Shown here one piece after another: positions 1-13,369 of a stretch of 64,000 nt of DNA (position 1 is its first letter; every line of letters starts with the position of its first letter). The translations under genes and the position numbers were made by a program. The notes beneath the pieces were generated by a model. That model saw nothing but the letters and a program-made list of their open reading frames with translations, had not been told where the DNA came from and did not search any database. Source of the stretch: Serilophus lunatus (Eukaryota; Chordata; Aves; Passeriformes; Eurylaimidae); contig VXBA01002668.1 of assembly GCA_013399895.1 (NCBI GenBank), forward strand, positions 186,001 to 250,000. The letters are read 5' to 3'.

Positions 1-1865
1 TGAAACTTTACACTGCCAAATTTAAACATTAAATTTCCCTACCAGGAATTTTTTTTCATTAAAGCTAAATTTGATACAGAATTTAAGAATTTGTTCCATT
101 AAACCTCTTTTTTTTTTCCTCCACCAGAAAACTTAATTTCCAGTTTTTCCATGCCGCTCTTTGATATCCCCAAAGCTTTAGATCACATTATTATTCAGTA
201 ACACCTGCCACGGTCTTTATCCAAGGATCCTACCCAATTATAAATTAAAATGTGTGCATGTTTATGGAACTACCTTAGTTAGATAATATATTATGTGTAC
301 TGTAATAAAAGATTTAAAAGTTTACCCTGAAAAGCATGCCACAAACAAGCAGCAATTAAAATATTTTGTTTAAGTGTATAAATATCATATCCTAGGGAAT
401 TAATACCATAAGAAAAAAATATGTCTGAATGGCAAATAGGTTTTAGCCTACAGACATAAATTTTTTCTCTTAATTGCACATATATGTGTGTACATACATT
501 TGTTTTGGCAAACATATGCTCATACCACATCATTCTTGGTCTGCTGTTGCAATTCCTAATCTTGGAAGCACATCCTATTCATCAAAATACTTTTGAAGTT
601 TGCAGTGAACTCAAAGTAGTAAATTAATTTATCAGAATTCCATTTTCACTTTCTACATAGCAATGGCTTGACTAGTCTGGAAATTCAATATGGTTCCCCC
701 TGGCATCTTTAGATGCCCCTAAAGCATCAACATTTTTGTTATGAGATGCTACCACTGTAAACATAAGAAAAATTAAATAAGTACTGCCAAGCATTTAGTT
801 CATTCACGCTCAACAGAATGAATTTAAATTGTTATTCAAATAATAAAGGTAGCCAAAAATATCTAACACTTTTTTGTTAACCCATTCTGCATGTCTCTGT
901 ACCCCCAATAACTAAAAGCCAAACTTGACACTACCCCTGCCAATATTAGTATACAAGAAAAAGAAAAGATTTTGTGGTAGAAGACAAGAAAAGGGGTTGT
1001 TTTCACCTGACAGTAACTATTCTGAGGAGCATCTCCCCACCTGCCAGCCTATTTCTCTGCCTCACAGCAGAGAACAGACATTGGTTCATGAGCATGCCCA
1101 TGAAAATGCTGCCTACCTCACGCCAGATATCCCTGTCCTTTGATAAACAAGGCTTATCTCAATTTTTATTTTTATAAAAAGCCGTATGGTTTCTTCACAG
1201 AACACAAATCATAATATGTAGTTCTCAACAGTCATAAACAGTTTGAAGGCATTATGGTATTTTTGTTGGCATTTGCAAAAACACAATTGTACCTAGATCA
1301 ATGGATACTTCTTTAGCCAAATGTGAGGGCAAAGTATCCAAACTGTAAGTGCAGCCTCTTATGAAAAAGTCATTGAAAAAGAAGGGCCCTGAAGAAATGA
1401 AAAAGGAGGAGGAGGAGAGAAAGTCAAACTGTAAGTTATAAACTTCTACTGAAAAGCATCATTAAAGTTTACATGTTGGAACTAGAGTTCAAAGATACCT
1501 ACCCCAAGGGCAGTAGTCCTAATGGAATTTTTTTAGGATGTTTTTTATTAACCTGATCTTAACTACATTTCTAGATGAGTCACCCTTATTGTAAGACAAT
1601 GTTTTCTTACTTCAAGACTATTAAAAATAGGCGTGTGCCACCTTGTCTGCATACTCAACAAGTTTATACCTGCTTAACTAAAGAAAAGCTGCTTATAAAA
1701 CAAATGATGTTAGGACTCAGACTTTCATAATATAGTTGCAAAACACACTTAAGGAAGTTAGCAAATTAATAAGAAGTGTTTTAAGAAAACAGTATCAATA
1801 GAAAAATAACTCAATATTCTATTTAGATCAATTAAATGTTTCTTCATATTGCCTTGAATAAGAAT

Positions 1866-1893
1866 TATATATATATATATATACACACACACA
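1866..1893 (+). repeat. Compound (AT)n(AC)n microsatellite
   Basis: An alternating AT run passes directly into an AC run in CRPPA intron 5. Such compound arrays usually arise by point mutation within a dinucleotide repeat. Confidence 0.9.
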
Positions 1894-2339
1894 AATAACT
1901 AAAGTACAAAAATGTATGTGGGCATGTAAGTTTTTCTTACTTCCACCGGAGTCAAGCTCAGCAAGCTGAAACTCATTGAATTGTTCAAGGAAACCAAAAG
2001 TTGATCACTAATAAATATAAACTGTAAATGACATGAAATTTGGAATTAGTCACAAAATGAAATGTGCAGACTCAAAAGTTCCTCATCACTACTGAATTCA
2101 CTCAGTGATAAAATGCGCATCCAGCACAATAAATTGGGTAACTTACTAATAAAGAAATCCCCTGTGAAGACTGAACAGTAGTGAGGAGTTGGTGCGAAGC
2201 CAGAGCCCTTTGCACCCTGTGCCCTCCTAACCCATATATTTAACTTATGGGGCATCCCCAGAGGACCTTGGCAGAATGCAAAGTGGCCTTCCAAGAGTTG
2301 TATCTTCCAACTCAGCTTGACAGAGTCATGCAAGACTCC

Positions 2340-2690
2340 TCCTTCAGGCACTTTACATGGCACAAAAGGGGAATGACAAGTAGGAGAACATAATTTACAA
2401 GAGCATGTAGTGGTAGAACAAGTGTGAATGGCTTCAAACTGAGAATACATTTAGAATAGGTATTAAGAAGAAATTCTTTACTGTGAGAATGTTGAGGCAC
2501 TGAAAAAGGTTACCTAGAGAAGTTGTGGATGCCCCATCCCTGGAAGTGTTCAAGGCCAGGTTGGATGGAGCCCCACGCAATCTGACCTAGTGAAAAGTAT
2601 CCATGCTCAAAGTAGGGAGCTTGGAACTAAACAATCTTTAAGGTCCCTTCCAACCCAGGCCATTCCATGATTTTATGCTATAGCACCATG
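2340..2690 (+). mobile_element. CR1 LINE, 3' fragment
   Basis: Shows the usual CR1 3'-end sequence in sense: 'atggcttcaaactgag', 'agaagaaattctttactg', 'cccatccctggaagtgttc', and then 'ggtcccttccaaccca' near the end. It is diverged and 5'-truncated, so no reading frame survives. It is antisense to CRPPA. Confidence 0.85.
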
Positions 2691-3869
2691 TAGTGTGTTC
2701 TGAACTCTCAAGAAAAGCAGATACTGTGATACAGTCAATTACTCAGCTTGTAGGAAATATCTAACTAAGCGTGCCTTGGCTTGTAGGACAGTTGCCATCC
2801 TCTAAGTCGACCTATCCTTGAAGGTTTCCCATGGGCACAGCACAACATAGCAGAACACAGATAACAGGATTACTTCTGTAAAACTAACAACCATGAGACT
2901 AAATGATACCGCACTGGGGTACATCAGGATGATGCTCAAAAGGGCAAAAATACATTTTCTCCTTTCAGTGTGGCATGAACTGTGAATAAAGCACCTAACT
3001 AATATTAATTTACATGTTCAATTGCCCATTACCAAAATAAGTCATGTTATAGCCATGTGAAGAGCTGGTATTTCAAACTTTTTGAAGGGCACAAAATAGA
3101 TAAGGCACAACTGTCATACTGCAGTCTTGGAGTACTAACAGTGCCAATTCAAAACCCCATTAAAGAAAATTAATTATGTAAGATAGCTGTGTCCTAATTT
3201 GCTATGGAGCACTCATACTGCTTGCATAAGGAGCAAAGAACATTTACAGTTTTTCCTTCCTGAATTCATGCAATGAAGCAAGAAGCAAATCTAAATTCAA
3301 ATGATATTAAAATACAATTTTTCATAGGCGCTAGGCATAATAAGACTGTGGTTACTGAAGTAGATATATTGCATGCTGCCACAGGAATGGAACATGAGAT
3401 AAGAAAAGATCAAGTAAGAGATTAGCCTGATTGACCACCATGAAGGTCTTCATTTTTACTTCAAATTGCTTAAACTTTCTATTATAACCAACAGCTTGAA
3501 AAGACTGTTCTGGCTTTAGGGAAAACAAAAAATATGATAACATGATGAAATGCACACATGAACTATATATCTATGAAGAGAATGTCTGGTCATTTACAGC
3601 ATTTTTTTCCAGTTATACATAGAAATATTTAGTGAATGTTTCATTCAAAAAAGCTGTATTTTCATTTTTCACTCAAGCAGTTTAAGAAAACCTGCTTGGA
3701 ATGTATCTTAATTTTTAAATAAATTATAACTAATCTCCTTTAATGACCAATTAGATTATTGAAAACCTTGTATACACAGGAACATGGAAATTCATTTGGA
3801 TAAAGGTTACAGTTTTGTTTCAAGTTTACAATTTTTTGAACACCACTGAGGAAGGGTCGTGGCTCCATC

Positions 3870-4640
3870 TTCTTCACTTTGCCCCATCTGGTGTTTGTAA
3901 ACATTGCTAAGGTTGTCCCGAGCCTTCTCTTTTCCACACGTAACAGTCCATGCTCCCACAGCATCCCCTCATGTGACAGATGTCCCACTACCTTAATCAT
4001 TGTTACACTCCCTTTGCACAACTGCGTTTAGTACGACCATGTCTCTCCTGATAGGGGACTCCAGAACTTGGACCCAACACTACAGATATGACCTCAATGG
4101 TGCTGAGCAGAGTGATCACTGTGGCCTAAAGAGCTCTTGGTCTTCTTTGCCCAGGGCATGTTGCCAGCTCCTCTTCAATTTGTTGTCCACCAGGTCTTTT
4201 CTGCAGAGCTACCTTCCAGCTGGTCAGTCTCCAGCTCCCCAAAGTAGGAGTTTGCATTTCCCCTTGCTGAATGAGACTCCTGTTCACCCATTTCCCCAGC
4301 CTGTCAAAATCCTTCCGAATGGAAGCACAACCACATGGCCTATCAACTGCTCCTCCCAATATTACACCATCTGCAGACTTGCTGAGGGTGTGCTCTACCC
4401 TACCATTCAGAATCATCAGTGAAGATTTTAACTGGCATTGACCCCTAGGGTAGATCACTAGTGAATAGGCTCCAGCTGGCCTTTGAGCCTGACAGTTCAG
4501 CCAGTTTCAATCTATGTCCACCTTTCTAGTCTGTACTTTATCAATTTGCCAATAAGAACATCATGGCAGACGGTATCAAAAGCTTTGCTGAAATCAAGAA
4601 AAACTGTATCTACTGCTCTCCAATTATGCTATGAAACCAC
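3870..4640 (-). mobile_element. CR1 LINE, internal fragment (old)
   Basis: Reverse-complement CR1 body. Plus-strand phrases such as 'accatctgcagacttgctga', 'tgacccctagggtagatcac' and 'atggcagacggtatcaaaag' are recognisable antisense CR1 reverse-transcriptase sequence. The left part resembles the region nearer the 3' end ('tgtttgtaaacattg'). The frame is broken, indicating an old insertion. Confidence 0.8.
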
Positions 4641-5112
4641 TGTTACTAATATAAAAAAGGTTAAAAACTAGTTCAAAAAAACACTTATAAATTAACAAAA
4701 CACCTCAATATCACATAGCTGCTATAACTATTACATAACAACTGCTGTATGTAGGACAGTGAAGAGCCCTAAGGAGTTCACACTTAATTTTGTCTGCTAC
4801 TTAGATTAGATAGAACATATTCAGAATTGAACTGCAAATGAAATAAGAAAATAAATCGTTTATTCCTTATAAAGCCATCCAAAATTAATCTCTGTTTGAT
4901 TACAGTATACGTAGCTTTTTATAAGGTTCTCTATTCTAAGACAAGTAAATACGCATAATACAAGTATTCCAGTGAACAAGCTAAAACAACTTGCCTCAGC
5001 ACATTTTACCCATCATAAAACTTTTCTTAAAGACATTTCAAACTATCACAGACAAGATTCTTAATTAGACACAGGAATATGCAAACTGACAGTCACAAGG
5101 ACAAACACATAC

Positions 5113-5158
5113 CCTTAATAATTGATTCCACTGCGTACAGATCCCGCTTGTAGGTCAC
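5113..5158 (-). CDS. CRPPA: CRPPA (ISPD) coding exon 5
   Basis: A 46-nt micro-exon, 15 codons plus one base, entering in phase 0 and leaving in phase 1. The acceptor is TGTCCTTTAG and the donor GTATGT. The translation is VTYKRDLYAVESIIK followed by the first G of the next codon (a Glu is expected). This is the end of the IspD-like domain, where the conserved T-x-x-D-L motif sits. The next exons, encoding the C-terminal domain of CRPPA, were not found in 1-5112 and must lie left of the window. Confidence is high because the residues, both splice sites and the phase all agree. Confidence 0.94.
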
Positions 5159-8100
5159 CTAAAGGACAGACAAGCCTGATTAGATTTAACACAGCAGGAA
5201 GGAATGCAAAAATCAATAAAACAATGCCCTGAAGGCAATTCTTTACATTTTAAATACCATAAACAAATGATATTGTCAATGTCTTAATTTTGGTAAAATA
5301 TCACTGGCAAATTATGAGAACAGAGGTTGCAGAAATTACTGGAGACTCGAGAGCAACCCTTTTTTAAATACTTAGATCTGCTTAGAACCCATTTGAAACC
5401 TAAACTATTTTCAGTCCTCTGAAGAATAATGAAAACATGATATAGCATCTATTTTCACACATCCACGCACCTCTAATTTTATTATGAAATAAATTAATTT
5501 TTAATAGGACTTGAGATCATAAAAATGATAGCCGAGGGAAACCCAGTTATTACTTTTACTAATACGGGTGCAATTTTTCAGTAGTGCAAGACTATTGCTT
5601 TTAATGAGAGTCCAATTAAGCAGTGAGTCAGTGAGACTACAAGGAGAGTTTGTATGAGCTTTCAGAGAACTAAAACCTACAAAATCTTCTTGAAGACATT
5701 AATCAGATCAAGTTAAACGGACAATAAGATGCTGAATATTTACTTGCTACCTGCAAAAAACACCTTTCATTTCTGGCTTTTACCCTCATGTTGGCTGATA
5801 GCCCCAGTAACAGCCTTTGCAACTAAAATAACAGAAAATTAAAGACAGCATCAACCCAAGACATTAACAGTCTTTGCTAGCAATGTCTTCAGAATGACAT
5901 GCAGTGACTTGTACTGACATAACTCTTAACTATTTGGATTTGTTTTTACTGTAATTTCTTTTTATATTAAATAAAATTTTACTGGATTGCCTGCATTTGT
6001 TTCTCTAGAGTCTAAGTAAATTTTTTCTTTTTTCTTGAAATGACCTGAATAGGATTCCAAGAGCTCTAGTGCTCCAAAATAATTTTACAGAAGGACACCA
6101 TTGTAGGTATCACCATCTTAGTCTCCAAGCAAGTGTTTACTTGATTTTAACATAAGGATTCTTGTACCCACTTTCCTTTCAATCTCATATATTAAGCTCT
6201 GTATTGTAGACAGAAACAGATGAATAATATTACTTTTCTCATCATTTTCCCAAGACAAAATATTCTTTTAAAATTAAAAACTAAATTCCCTACAGTTTGT
6301 CCTCCAGGAGGAGCAGCCAGAGAATGAATCTAGACTGAGAAATCTTAGGTGCCTGAGATATGCAGACATTTGCATGTCTACTTACTGTTGGGAAGAATCA
6401 ATGTCTTGAAATTAATGTGACCAATTTTTTTGCAAAGTTTCTTTCTATTTAACAGTTTCTAGAGGGCTTTTTTACTGAACTTTCAGTAAAGTCTAATAGA
6501 TTATCATCCAAAAATCTTTCAAGAAACAAAACTAAAGTCTGTCAGAAGTGGTCTCACATACTCTAAGGTTTATAATCTGTTTGAAGTGCAAATGTATTTT
6601 TAAATAGTCTGATCTAAAAAAGAAAGGTATGTTCAGTCTTCAAGAAAACTGCACAGAAGAATAAAAAATTAAGAATGAACCTTTAAAAAATCCCTTCTGA
6701 TATTATAAGCCAGACATCAGCAAATACTTTTCAGAATGGCTTCCTAGAGCAAGAAATCATCTGAGACCATGTAACATTCTCCAAATGTATTTCTTTCATT
6801 ACCTTCAATTCTATAAGGTAATTTCAGATACAAGTTCCTATAAGCTTTATGAAAATCATGAAGTTAACAGAAAACCCCTTCCAGACACCAGACACCTTAC
6901 CAGTTGGAGAGGGAGAGACTCTCTACACCTCTTTCAATAATAACTAAGTTGCTAAATCAAACCAAAGTTTTTCTTAACTTACAGATATTAATAATGTCTC
7001 TGGATTTCCTTGTGTTGATTAAGACATGTTCTTGATACTTATTCAAAAAAACAGATAACGGCAGCAGGTATGGCCTTTGTTTTAATTCAAACCACTGATT
7101 ATTTTAGTATGAATGTGCTTTAAACAATTTAGGAGATTAGTGAAAGCAACAGTTTCCAGTTCTGGGCAGCTGTACTGCTTTACCTCTAGTTTCACTAAAG
7201 TGGATTTGAATTCTAGGTTCACCCCAGGTGGAAGCAATTTAGATTTAGCCAAATCAACGAGGAAGAATACTTCAACTGACAGTCCAGAATGTAAGGTGCC
7301 ATTCTGGACTCTCTCAGCCCATGTGATGTTCAGAAAAATCACGGCGGGGGGGAGGGGGAGGGCAAGAAAAATGACACACAGGATCTCTCTTCGTAGAAGA
7401 CAGATCTTCTACCTCATCCATTTCTGCTTTTCTTACATTAAATCTCTACATACTTAGAGAATTTAACCTACTTTTTTTCAAGCTCTTCCCTGTTCCCTGT
7501 TCATGGACAGTTGCTAAAAGCCTGTGTTTGGATTTGACCATAGTATTCTAGACGCACTTATAATACTAGAACATCTCTAATTTCTTATTCTTGTTTCTAT
7601 ATCCACAGTTGACATAAGGTATTTTGCATACACAGACTGGAAACTTGCTATCCTCTGTGATTCCTACAGCACTTTCAAAGTCACTGCCTTCCAAAAACAA
7701 TTCACTAAATATAACACGCACTTGCTACTAGAAACACTTCTTTATATCTGACTGCAATGAAAGGCATACCCTTTGTTTAAACTGCTTGCTCAGCAATCCT
7801 TATCAATAGGTTACTTCTATTATATTTTCATTTACAAATCCTTAAATTTTTGTCTGCAAACTTTATCAGACAAATGTTAAATACCTTAGAGGCAATAAGT
7901 TTCTGCAGAACTGTACAGGATGAGAAGCATCTTTTGAAATATATCAATTATCTAATCTATTTAATCTACCTATTTAATGAACATTAATACAATTACAGTC
8001 ATCCTATTATTAAGATGCCATGCAGTAACAAGTCAAACTTCTGCCAAATGTATACTACTATATTTATCATCTTTTAACAAAGTCTTGAAGTCAATTTCAC

Positions 8101-11100
8101 AAAATAAGTAAATTTCATGTTGGTTGACATCAATTACATTAGTCCCTTAACTCTTCATTAAGAAAGTTTTACCTGTAGCAGCACACCCTTTTGTTTTGTT
8201 GATCAATATGAAATTCAGAGGCTTTTAACTACTCAGATTCTCATTCTTCATATGACAATATTCACTTTTTCCTCTTGAACATCCAAGATTTTCAGAATGT
8301 TACTGCTGAAACCCAGAATATCGCTAGGCCAAATACTAAAACTCAACACAAATAGCTCATTGCCACAGAACATGAAAACATTACCTGCTTATTCATAATA
8401 AACAATCTTTTGTATCTATTTAATAAAGCCTCAAAATCAGGAGACAAGAGTTTGCTTTGTTTTCCTGTGTACCCTTCTCTCTCAAATGTCAGACTAAGTT
8501 TTCACTCCTTAAGAAAACATTCTTTTACAAGTTCCTCAAAGTTATTCCTAATTAATGTTTAAAAGTCTTCTTCAAACTGATTTAGCTCGATGAATGCTTC
8601 AGATTTACAAAACTGTACATTAAATGCAAATTATAACTCTTTACTGAACAAATACAATAAAGTTATGATCACACATACACAAAATGTACTGCATTTTAGT
8701 TTAACGACATTTTTCCCCTCTCTTATACTAAGATATCATACAGATCTCTTTTGATTGGCATATTTTTGTGGGATTAGAAAACAATCTATTGGGTTTTAGA
8801 AATTATGAGGATTTCTCACTCTGTTAGTATTACATCTATAAATCCATATTAACTTTTTAAAAATGTTCATAAACTGATTTTTTCATCTACATTATACACA
8901 CACATATATATTAGACTTCAACAAATACATACTGCTAGTTGATTTTATACTTAAAGAGCATATTGCCCCAGAATGTTTAAGGTAATTTTGCTTCAAAGGT
9001 GTCAAGCATAGAGAAACTGAAAATATGGTGTCGACAGTCTCATTCTGTTTACCTTTTGCCATCCTGATCCTGAATATCTTGTAAATATCTATATAATAAC
9101 TATCTTTAAAATAGAACTAAAGTAGACCATGCTCACGTAGAATAATCAGTATTAATTCAAGAAGACAACATATAAGCACACACAATTTTTCCCATGGGTT
9201 TGAGTCATTTAACCTTATGTAGGTTGTGCACCTAATAAATAAACAAATAAATAAACTGAATTCTTACTAATATCTGATCTGCTCTTTAGAGATTCAAGAT
9301 CCACATAGGGTGAAACTGGTTTGTAACACTTGAATTATGGAAACTGTCCTCCACCTGTTCATTGACAACTGAACAATGACTGTTTTGGTTCTAATTCAGC
9401 TGGATGGAGTATCTTTTTGCCTCATGTTGAAAAAATAAGACTGGGGCCACTGGAAGTACATCAGTTCTTGGCATATGAAATACGATATTTATCTCAGCAT
9501 TGAAAAACCTAACAGAAAAAAAACAATATATTGCAAATTACACTATTATGACAGCTAAGGAAAGACAGTTGTGTTTCTGAAAGGTGATTAGTAACAAACA
9601 GCAATAGTTTCTAAATATTTTGAGAAAAATATATACTGTACTTGAGAAAACTGGCAAAATACAAAGAGGAACATGAGGAACCCGAGAAGAGGGCTGCTAA
9701 GATGGTGTGAGAGAACTTGGCTTGTTCAGCCCAAAGAACATATGATGAAGGGGAAGGGTTAATTAATATCCACAGAGAAGAGTAAACTGGACTTTTGCTG
9801 CAAGGGAAATGCTGATGAAATACTATGAAAAAGGTCCCCTCCGTACAGGGCAATATGCATTGGAATGGTTTTCCCCAGAGAGCATGTGAAATCTCCATTT
9901 TTGGAGATACTCAAAACTCTACTGGACAAGGCCCTGCATAGCCTAATCTAACTAACCTAGCCCCACCTTCAGCAAGGCATTGTATCAGATGACATCTATC
10001 TATTTCTTTCAGACTTAAATATCATGTCATTCTAAGCTACATTTATCTGCCAGGCATCAATAGTATCTACAGATAGTAAAGAACTAAATGAATATTATAA
10101 GGAATTAAATTAATGTTATAAAAAACTAAATGAACATCACTGGTGCATTTTGTTACGCTTCATGTATGTACTATGCCTTGCAATGAGAAAAATGAAACCA
10201 TCCAAAAAATATGCAAATATGCATGACAGAATCTGTCCCTTAGAAGACTAAATTGGAAAACCGACCATATAGTGTCTCAGAAAGACTATGTCCCCAGCAC
10301 AGATATATAAAGAAGTATCTGCAGTCAATGCACAAGTAAATTTTGCTGTTGTATTGCACAGGAAATTTGTACTGCAGACTCAGGAAATTACCTCTTTGTA
10401 AGATTTATGGTCATACTATTAGAAATCATGTCCCATTGCAGGAAATTTACTGTCTAACACAGATGGAGTGATTTGAGCTGCTTCCAGATCTTTCAATGGG
10501 GTAACAAATAAAAAAATAATAAAATAAAATGAAATAAATTAAATAAACACTTAAAAATTGCATGACACAATAGCTACTGAGAAAGAATAATGTCCCACCA
10601 TCCAAAAGAATAAAATGCAATACTTTTAAGCAGCTGGGATGTATACTTTGGCACCCATATGCACACCTTCTTTGTTAGTCATCAGGAACCAACAGATTAC
10701 CAGACAAGGTGAATGATGTTTAAAAGTTCTTAAAAGATCGTTTGAAGAGATCTTAACTATTACAGTGGTACTGAATGTAATGAACTACTCTAAAAATCAA
10801 ACTGGTGATAGCAAGGTATTTCCCATCAGAAAGAAATTATGTTCTCATAGGAAAAGTGGAGAAAAATAAAATATATAGAAATAGCAAGAGAAAGATCATA
10901 TAGTTGAAGAATGTTCTTAGTTTTGGAGATGACAAGTTTACAGTTTTACAGATTCTCAGATTATTCAAGTATTTAGCTGGTTTTTCTACTTACAGAAAAA
11001 TACTCTCTTCATTGATAATCTCCAGTAACATCTGCCCAAGTCTGTCTAAAACAACAAGCTCTGAAAAGAGCACAAGATAATACAAAGCCAGTTCTGAAAT

Positions 11101-11209
11101 TTGGAAGAGTAAAGTCTAACTTACAATTGAAAACACATCTGAATTCTTATGGTAATATGCAGGTTTTATTAAATTATACATAAAAACTAGATATCGTTAT
11201 TGCCTTTAC
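5159..11209 (-). other. CRPPA: CRPPA intron 4
   Basis: About 6.05 kb of AT-rich intron between exons 5 and 4. The only repeat recognised is a diverged CR1 copy at about 9.64-9.99 kb. A G-rich run occurs at 7343-7364. The many short reading frames have no recognisable protein content. Confidence 0.85.
9640..9995 (+). mobile_element. CR1 LINE, diverged 3' fragment
   Basis: Sense CR1 sequence recognisable by 'cttggcttgttcagccc', then 'ttggaatggttttcccca' and 'aaaactctactggacaagg'. Highly diverged, with no usable frame. Confidence 0.7.
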
Positions 11210-11314
11210 CTTCCAGAGGTCAGCTGTTCCTTCAACAAGTTTGGCATTTGTTTTACAGTATTTCAGAGCCAGATGCAAACATTCAGTTCCATAATCCAGG
11301 TCATAGTCTGTACA
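11210..11314 (-). CDS. CRPPA: CRPPA (ISPD) coding exon 4
   Basis: 105 nt, 35 codons (residues 191-225), phase 0 on both sides. The acceptor is preceded by a T-rich tract ending in AATACAG, and the donor is GTAAAG after CTC TGG AAG. The translation starts CTDYDLDYGTECL and ends LVEGTADLWK, the conserved part of the cytidylyltransferase domain carrying the D-x-x-x-G-T-E-C motif and the V-x-G-x-x-x-L-W-K substrate-binding turn. Exon length and phases match the human gene structure as I recall it. A sense-oriented solo LTR lies about 0.7 kb upstream in intron 3. Confidence 0.97.
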
Positions 11315-12133
11315 CTGTATTGATTAAAAAAGAAAAAATATCCTTAATGAGCATTAAAGAAATCATACTTTTAAGTAGTAACAGATTTTCTTCCATTAAC
11401 TACACCTTACATCTAACAGTTCTTTCCAGAATAACACATCTGTACTAGGTAGATTCAGGATGGGTGAGAGATAAAAACTGTTCCAAGAAGTTTATGCCAA
11501 ATTGTAGCTACACAGCAAAGTGTATATAAGTAAATACACGTTTTAATTCAATACATAGATTAATTCAATTAGGTGCTGCCAGCACCTTTCTAAACCTTTA
11601 CATTGTTGACTAAATGAATGAGAAGTTACATGTACAAAAAAAAATTTTGACGGAGTTAAGGGAGGCCTCACGAAGACACCATTGACCTTCCAGTGACAAA
11701 CCTTTAGAGTATGGGAACAAGTTAATAAATTGTAGAAGCATGACTCTTCAAACGCTTTGTGTCGGTTTTTCCATCATCAGAAAAGGATGGTAGTAACTAT
11801 GAACCTCTGAATTCCTTATGTGATTCCATCTATCTTTTTCTCCAGTTACTGCCACAAAAAGTAAGAGTCTCATAGTGCTGCTCCATGAGTCTTGCAGACT
11901 AAACAAAAAAAATAAAATTTCTCCATTTTTTCGTTATCTAGAAAAGACATTATCCTCTCAACACATCCTTATGAAAAACAGAGTAGAGAGCAGAATCTCC
12001 TAAGCCAAAACACAGGTAGAAAAGCAGGAACAGAATAGTCAATGGTAAGTGTGGTGGTTTGAACCACTTTTATCACTTAGGGGCGTGCACAACAATGATG
12101 GAAGACTGAACAGTTCTAACAGCAGGTAACAGT

Positions 12134-12139
12134 TTTATT
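12134..12139 (-). terminator. LTR polyadenylation signal
   Basis: AATAAA on the minus strand near the 3' end of the solo LTR, leaving about 85 bases for the end of R plus U5. It is in the same transcriptional direction as CRPPA and lies about 0.8 kb upstream of CRPPA exon 4. Confidence 0.55.
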
Positions 12140-12549
12140 GCCTAGGGCTCGACCAGAAAAACCTTATGGGATCCCCAGACTTTAAACAAAATACACAGTA
12201 CAACACCCGAAAATGTCACGCAAAAACGAAAAAGCCAAACTGCTTCTCAAAGCCAGGTGGCTGGCCAAGAAGCAGGGGAAGGAAGGGAAGCTGCCTCTAT
12301 GATGGTACACTCCTGGCCCTCGGAGTCTCCTGCAAGACAAAAATAGTGAAAAACACCCCCCCAGGGACACCCACGGGGGAGCTATCACTTGCGATTTGGC
12401 TGGCTTGACTCTGATGGCCCCGTGCTGCTGCCTGTCCCAATGGAGGTGAATGGAAGCAAGCCGCACAGTCCGGGAGCTGGGAGAGGGGAGCCACGACCCT
12501 CTCAGCTCAAGAGACATCCGAGAAGAGGAGCAGGACTTCCGTGTCCACA

Positions 12550-12558
12550 GCTTTTATG
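12550..12558 (-). promoter_or_regulatory. LTR TATA-like box
   Basis: CATAAAAGC on the minus strand inside the solo LTR, about 1.04 kb from its 5' end. It is correctly placed before the AATAAA signal to mark the U3/R boundary shortly downstream. Confidence 0.55.
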
Positions 12559-13174
12559 CCCTGGAAGTCCCGCGGGAATCCGACGTCTTCTTCCTGGCCA
12601 GGCTGTCCTCTCATTGGCTGATGGTGGTGGGCTTCGCCTCTCTTTCGGGATCTGGCACTCTGGGCAAAATGGCGGTTCCCAACGAAACCCCATGTGCTCA
12701 GGGCCTGGAGGCCAGCAGCCGCCATTGCTGCTGGCCGCGGGGCACTCCTGGGACCACCAGCCTCACCCATGGGGTACTTGCTGCTCGCAGGGACCAGCCA
12801 CAGCATACCTGCCGCCCCAAGGACCCTGCAGGAGGGATCCCTGGGCCACTGGGACTGCTCATGGCCACCCAGAGCGGCTGCTGCGTGGCTGCCCGCTCCA
12901 GCCACCTTGGGCGGGGCTGTAGGACCCCTGCCAGGCTCCCGCCAGCCGCCCACCACGGCTAGAATCCACATGGACCCTGGCTGGAGCATCCCCCACAAGG
13001 GAGGGCTGGTGGCAATCTGCGCTGCTGCGCATGACTCCCACCAGCCGTCCCCACTGCTGCCAGAACCCACCACAGGTAACGGGGACCAGGGCCGCACGGG
13101 AGCCAGCCAGAGCTGCACTCCCTCATGGCAGCACGGGGCTGACAGTGCCCACCGCCTCCCAGCCGCCACCACCG

Positions 13175-13369
13175 GCACCGCCGAGAAAAACGGAGAAACA
13201 GCAGGAGCAGCTCCGTGCACTCGGCTCTGTGCACTTTGCACAGCACCAGCCAGGACCAGACAGCACTCCCCACCCACACGGAGCCAGGGAGGGTGCTGCG
13301 GGAGCCCACCGCACCGCTGCCCCAGAGCACCGCCGAGAAAAACGGAGAAACAACAGGAGCAGCTCCGTG
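13175..13369 (-). repeat. Direct repeat inside the LTR (152-bp offset)
   Basis: A 43-bp unit at 13175-13217 recurs at 13327-13369 with one mismatch (cagca versus caaca). Its core on the plus strand is cgccgagaaaaacggagaaa. Each copy contains a purine-rich stretch followed by ggagcagctccgtg. The repeats lie in the U3 part of the LTR, where duplicated enhancer modules are common. Confidence 0.85.

Larger units (their letters stand above)
1..5112 (-). other. CRPPA: CRPPA intron 5 (partial)
   Basis: Noncoding AT-rich sequence downstream of exon 5 on the gene's strand. It holds a CR1 3' fragment near 2.35-2.69 kb, an older antisense CR1 at 3.87-4.64 kb, and a short (AT)n(AC)n repeat. I searched for the next CRPPA exon, expected to begin with the last two bases of a Glu codon, and saw no convincing match, so the intron continues beyond the left edge. 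Confidence 0.75.

Noticed and set aside
1925..1990. Possible extra CRPPA exon on the minus strand ending at a GTAAGA-like donor
   Set aside because: The donor looks good and one frame is open, but the translation does not match the expected next CRPPA residues and no strong acceptor fits.
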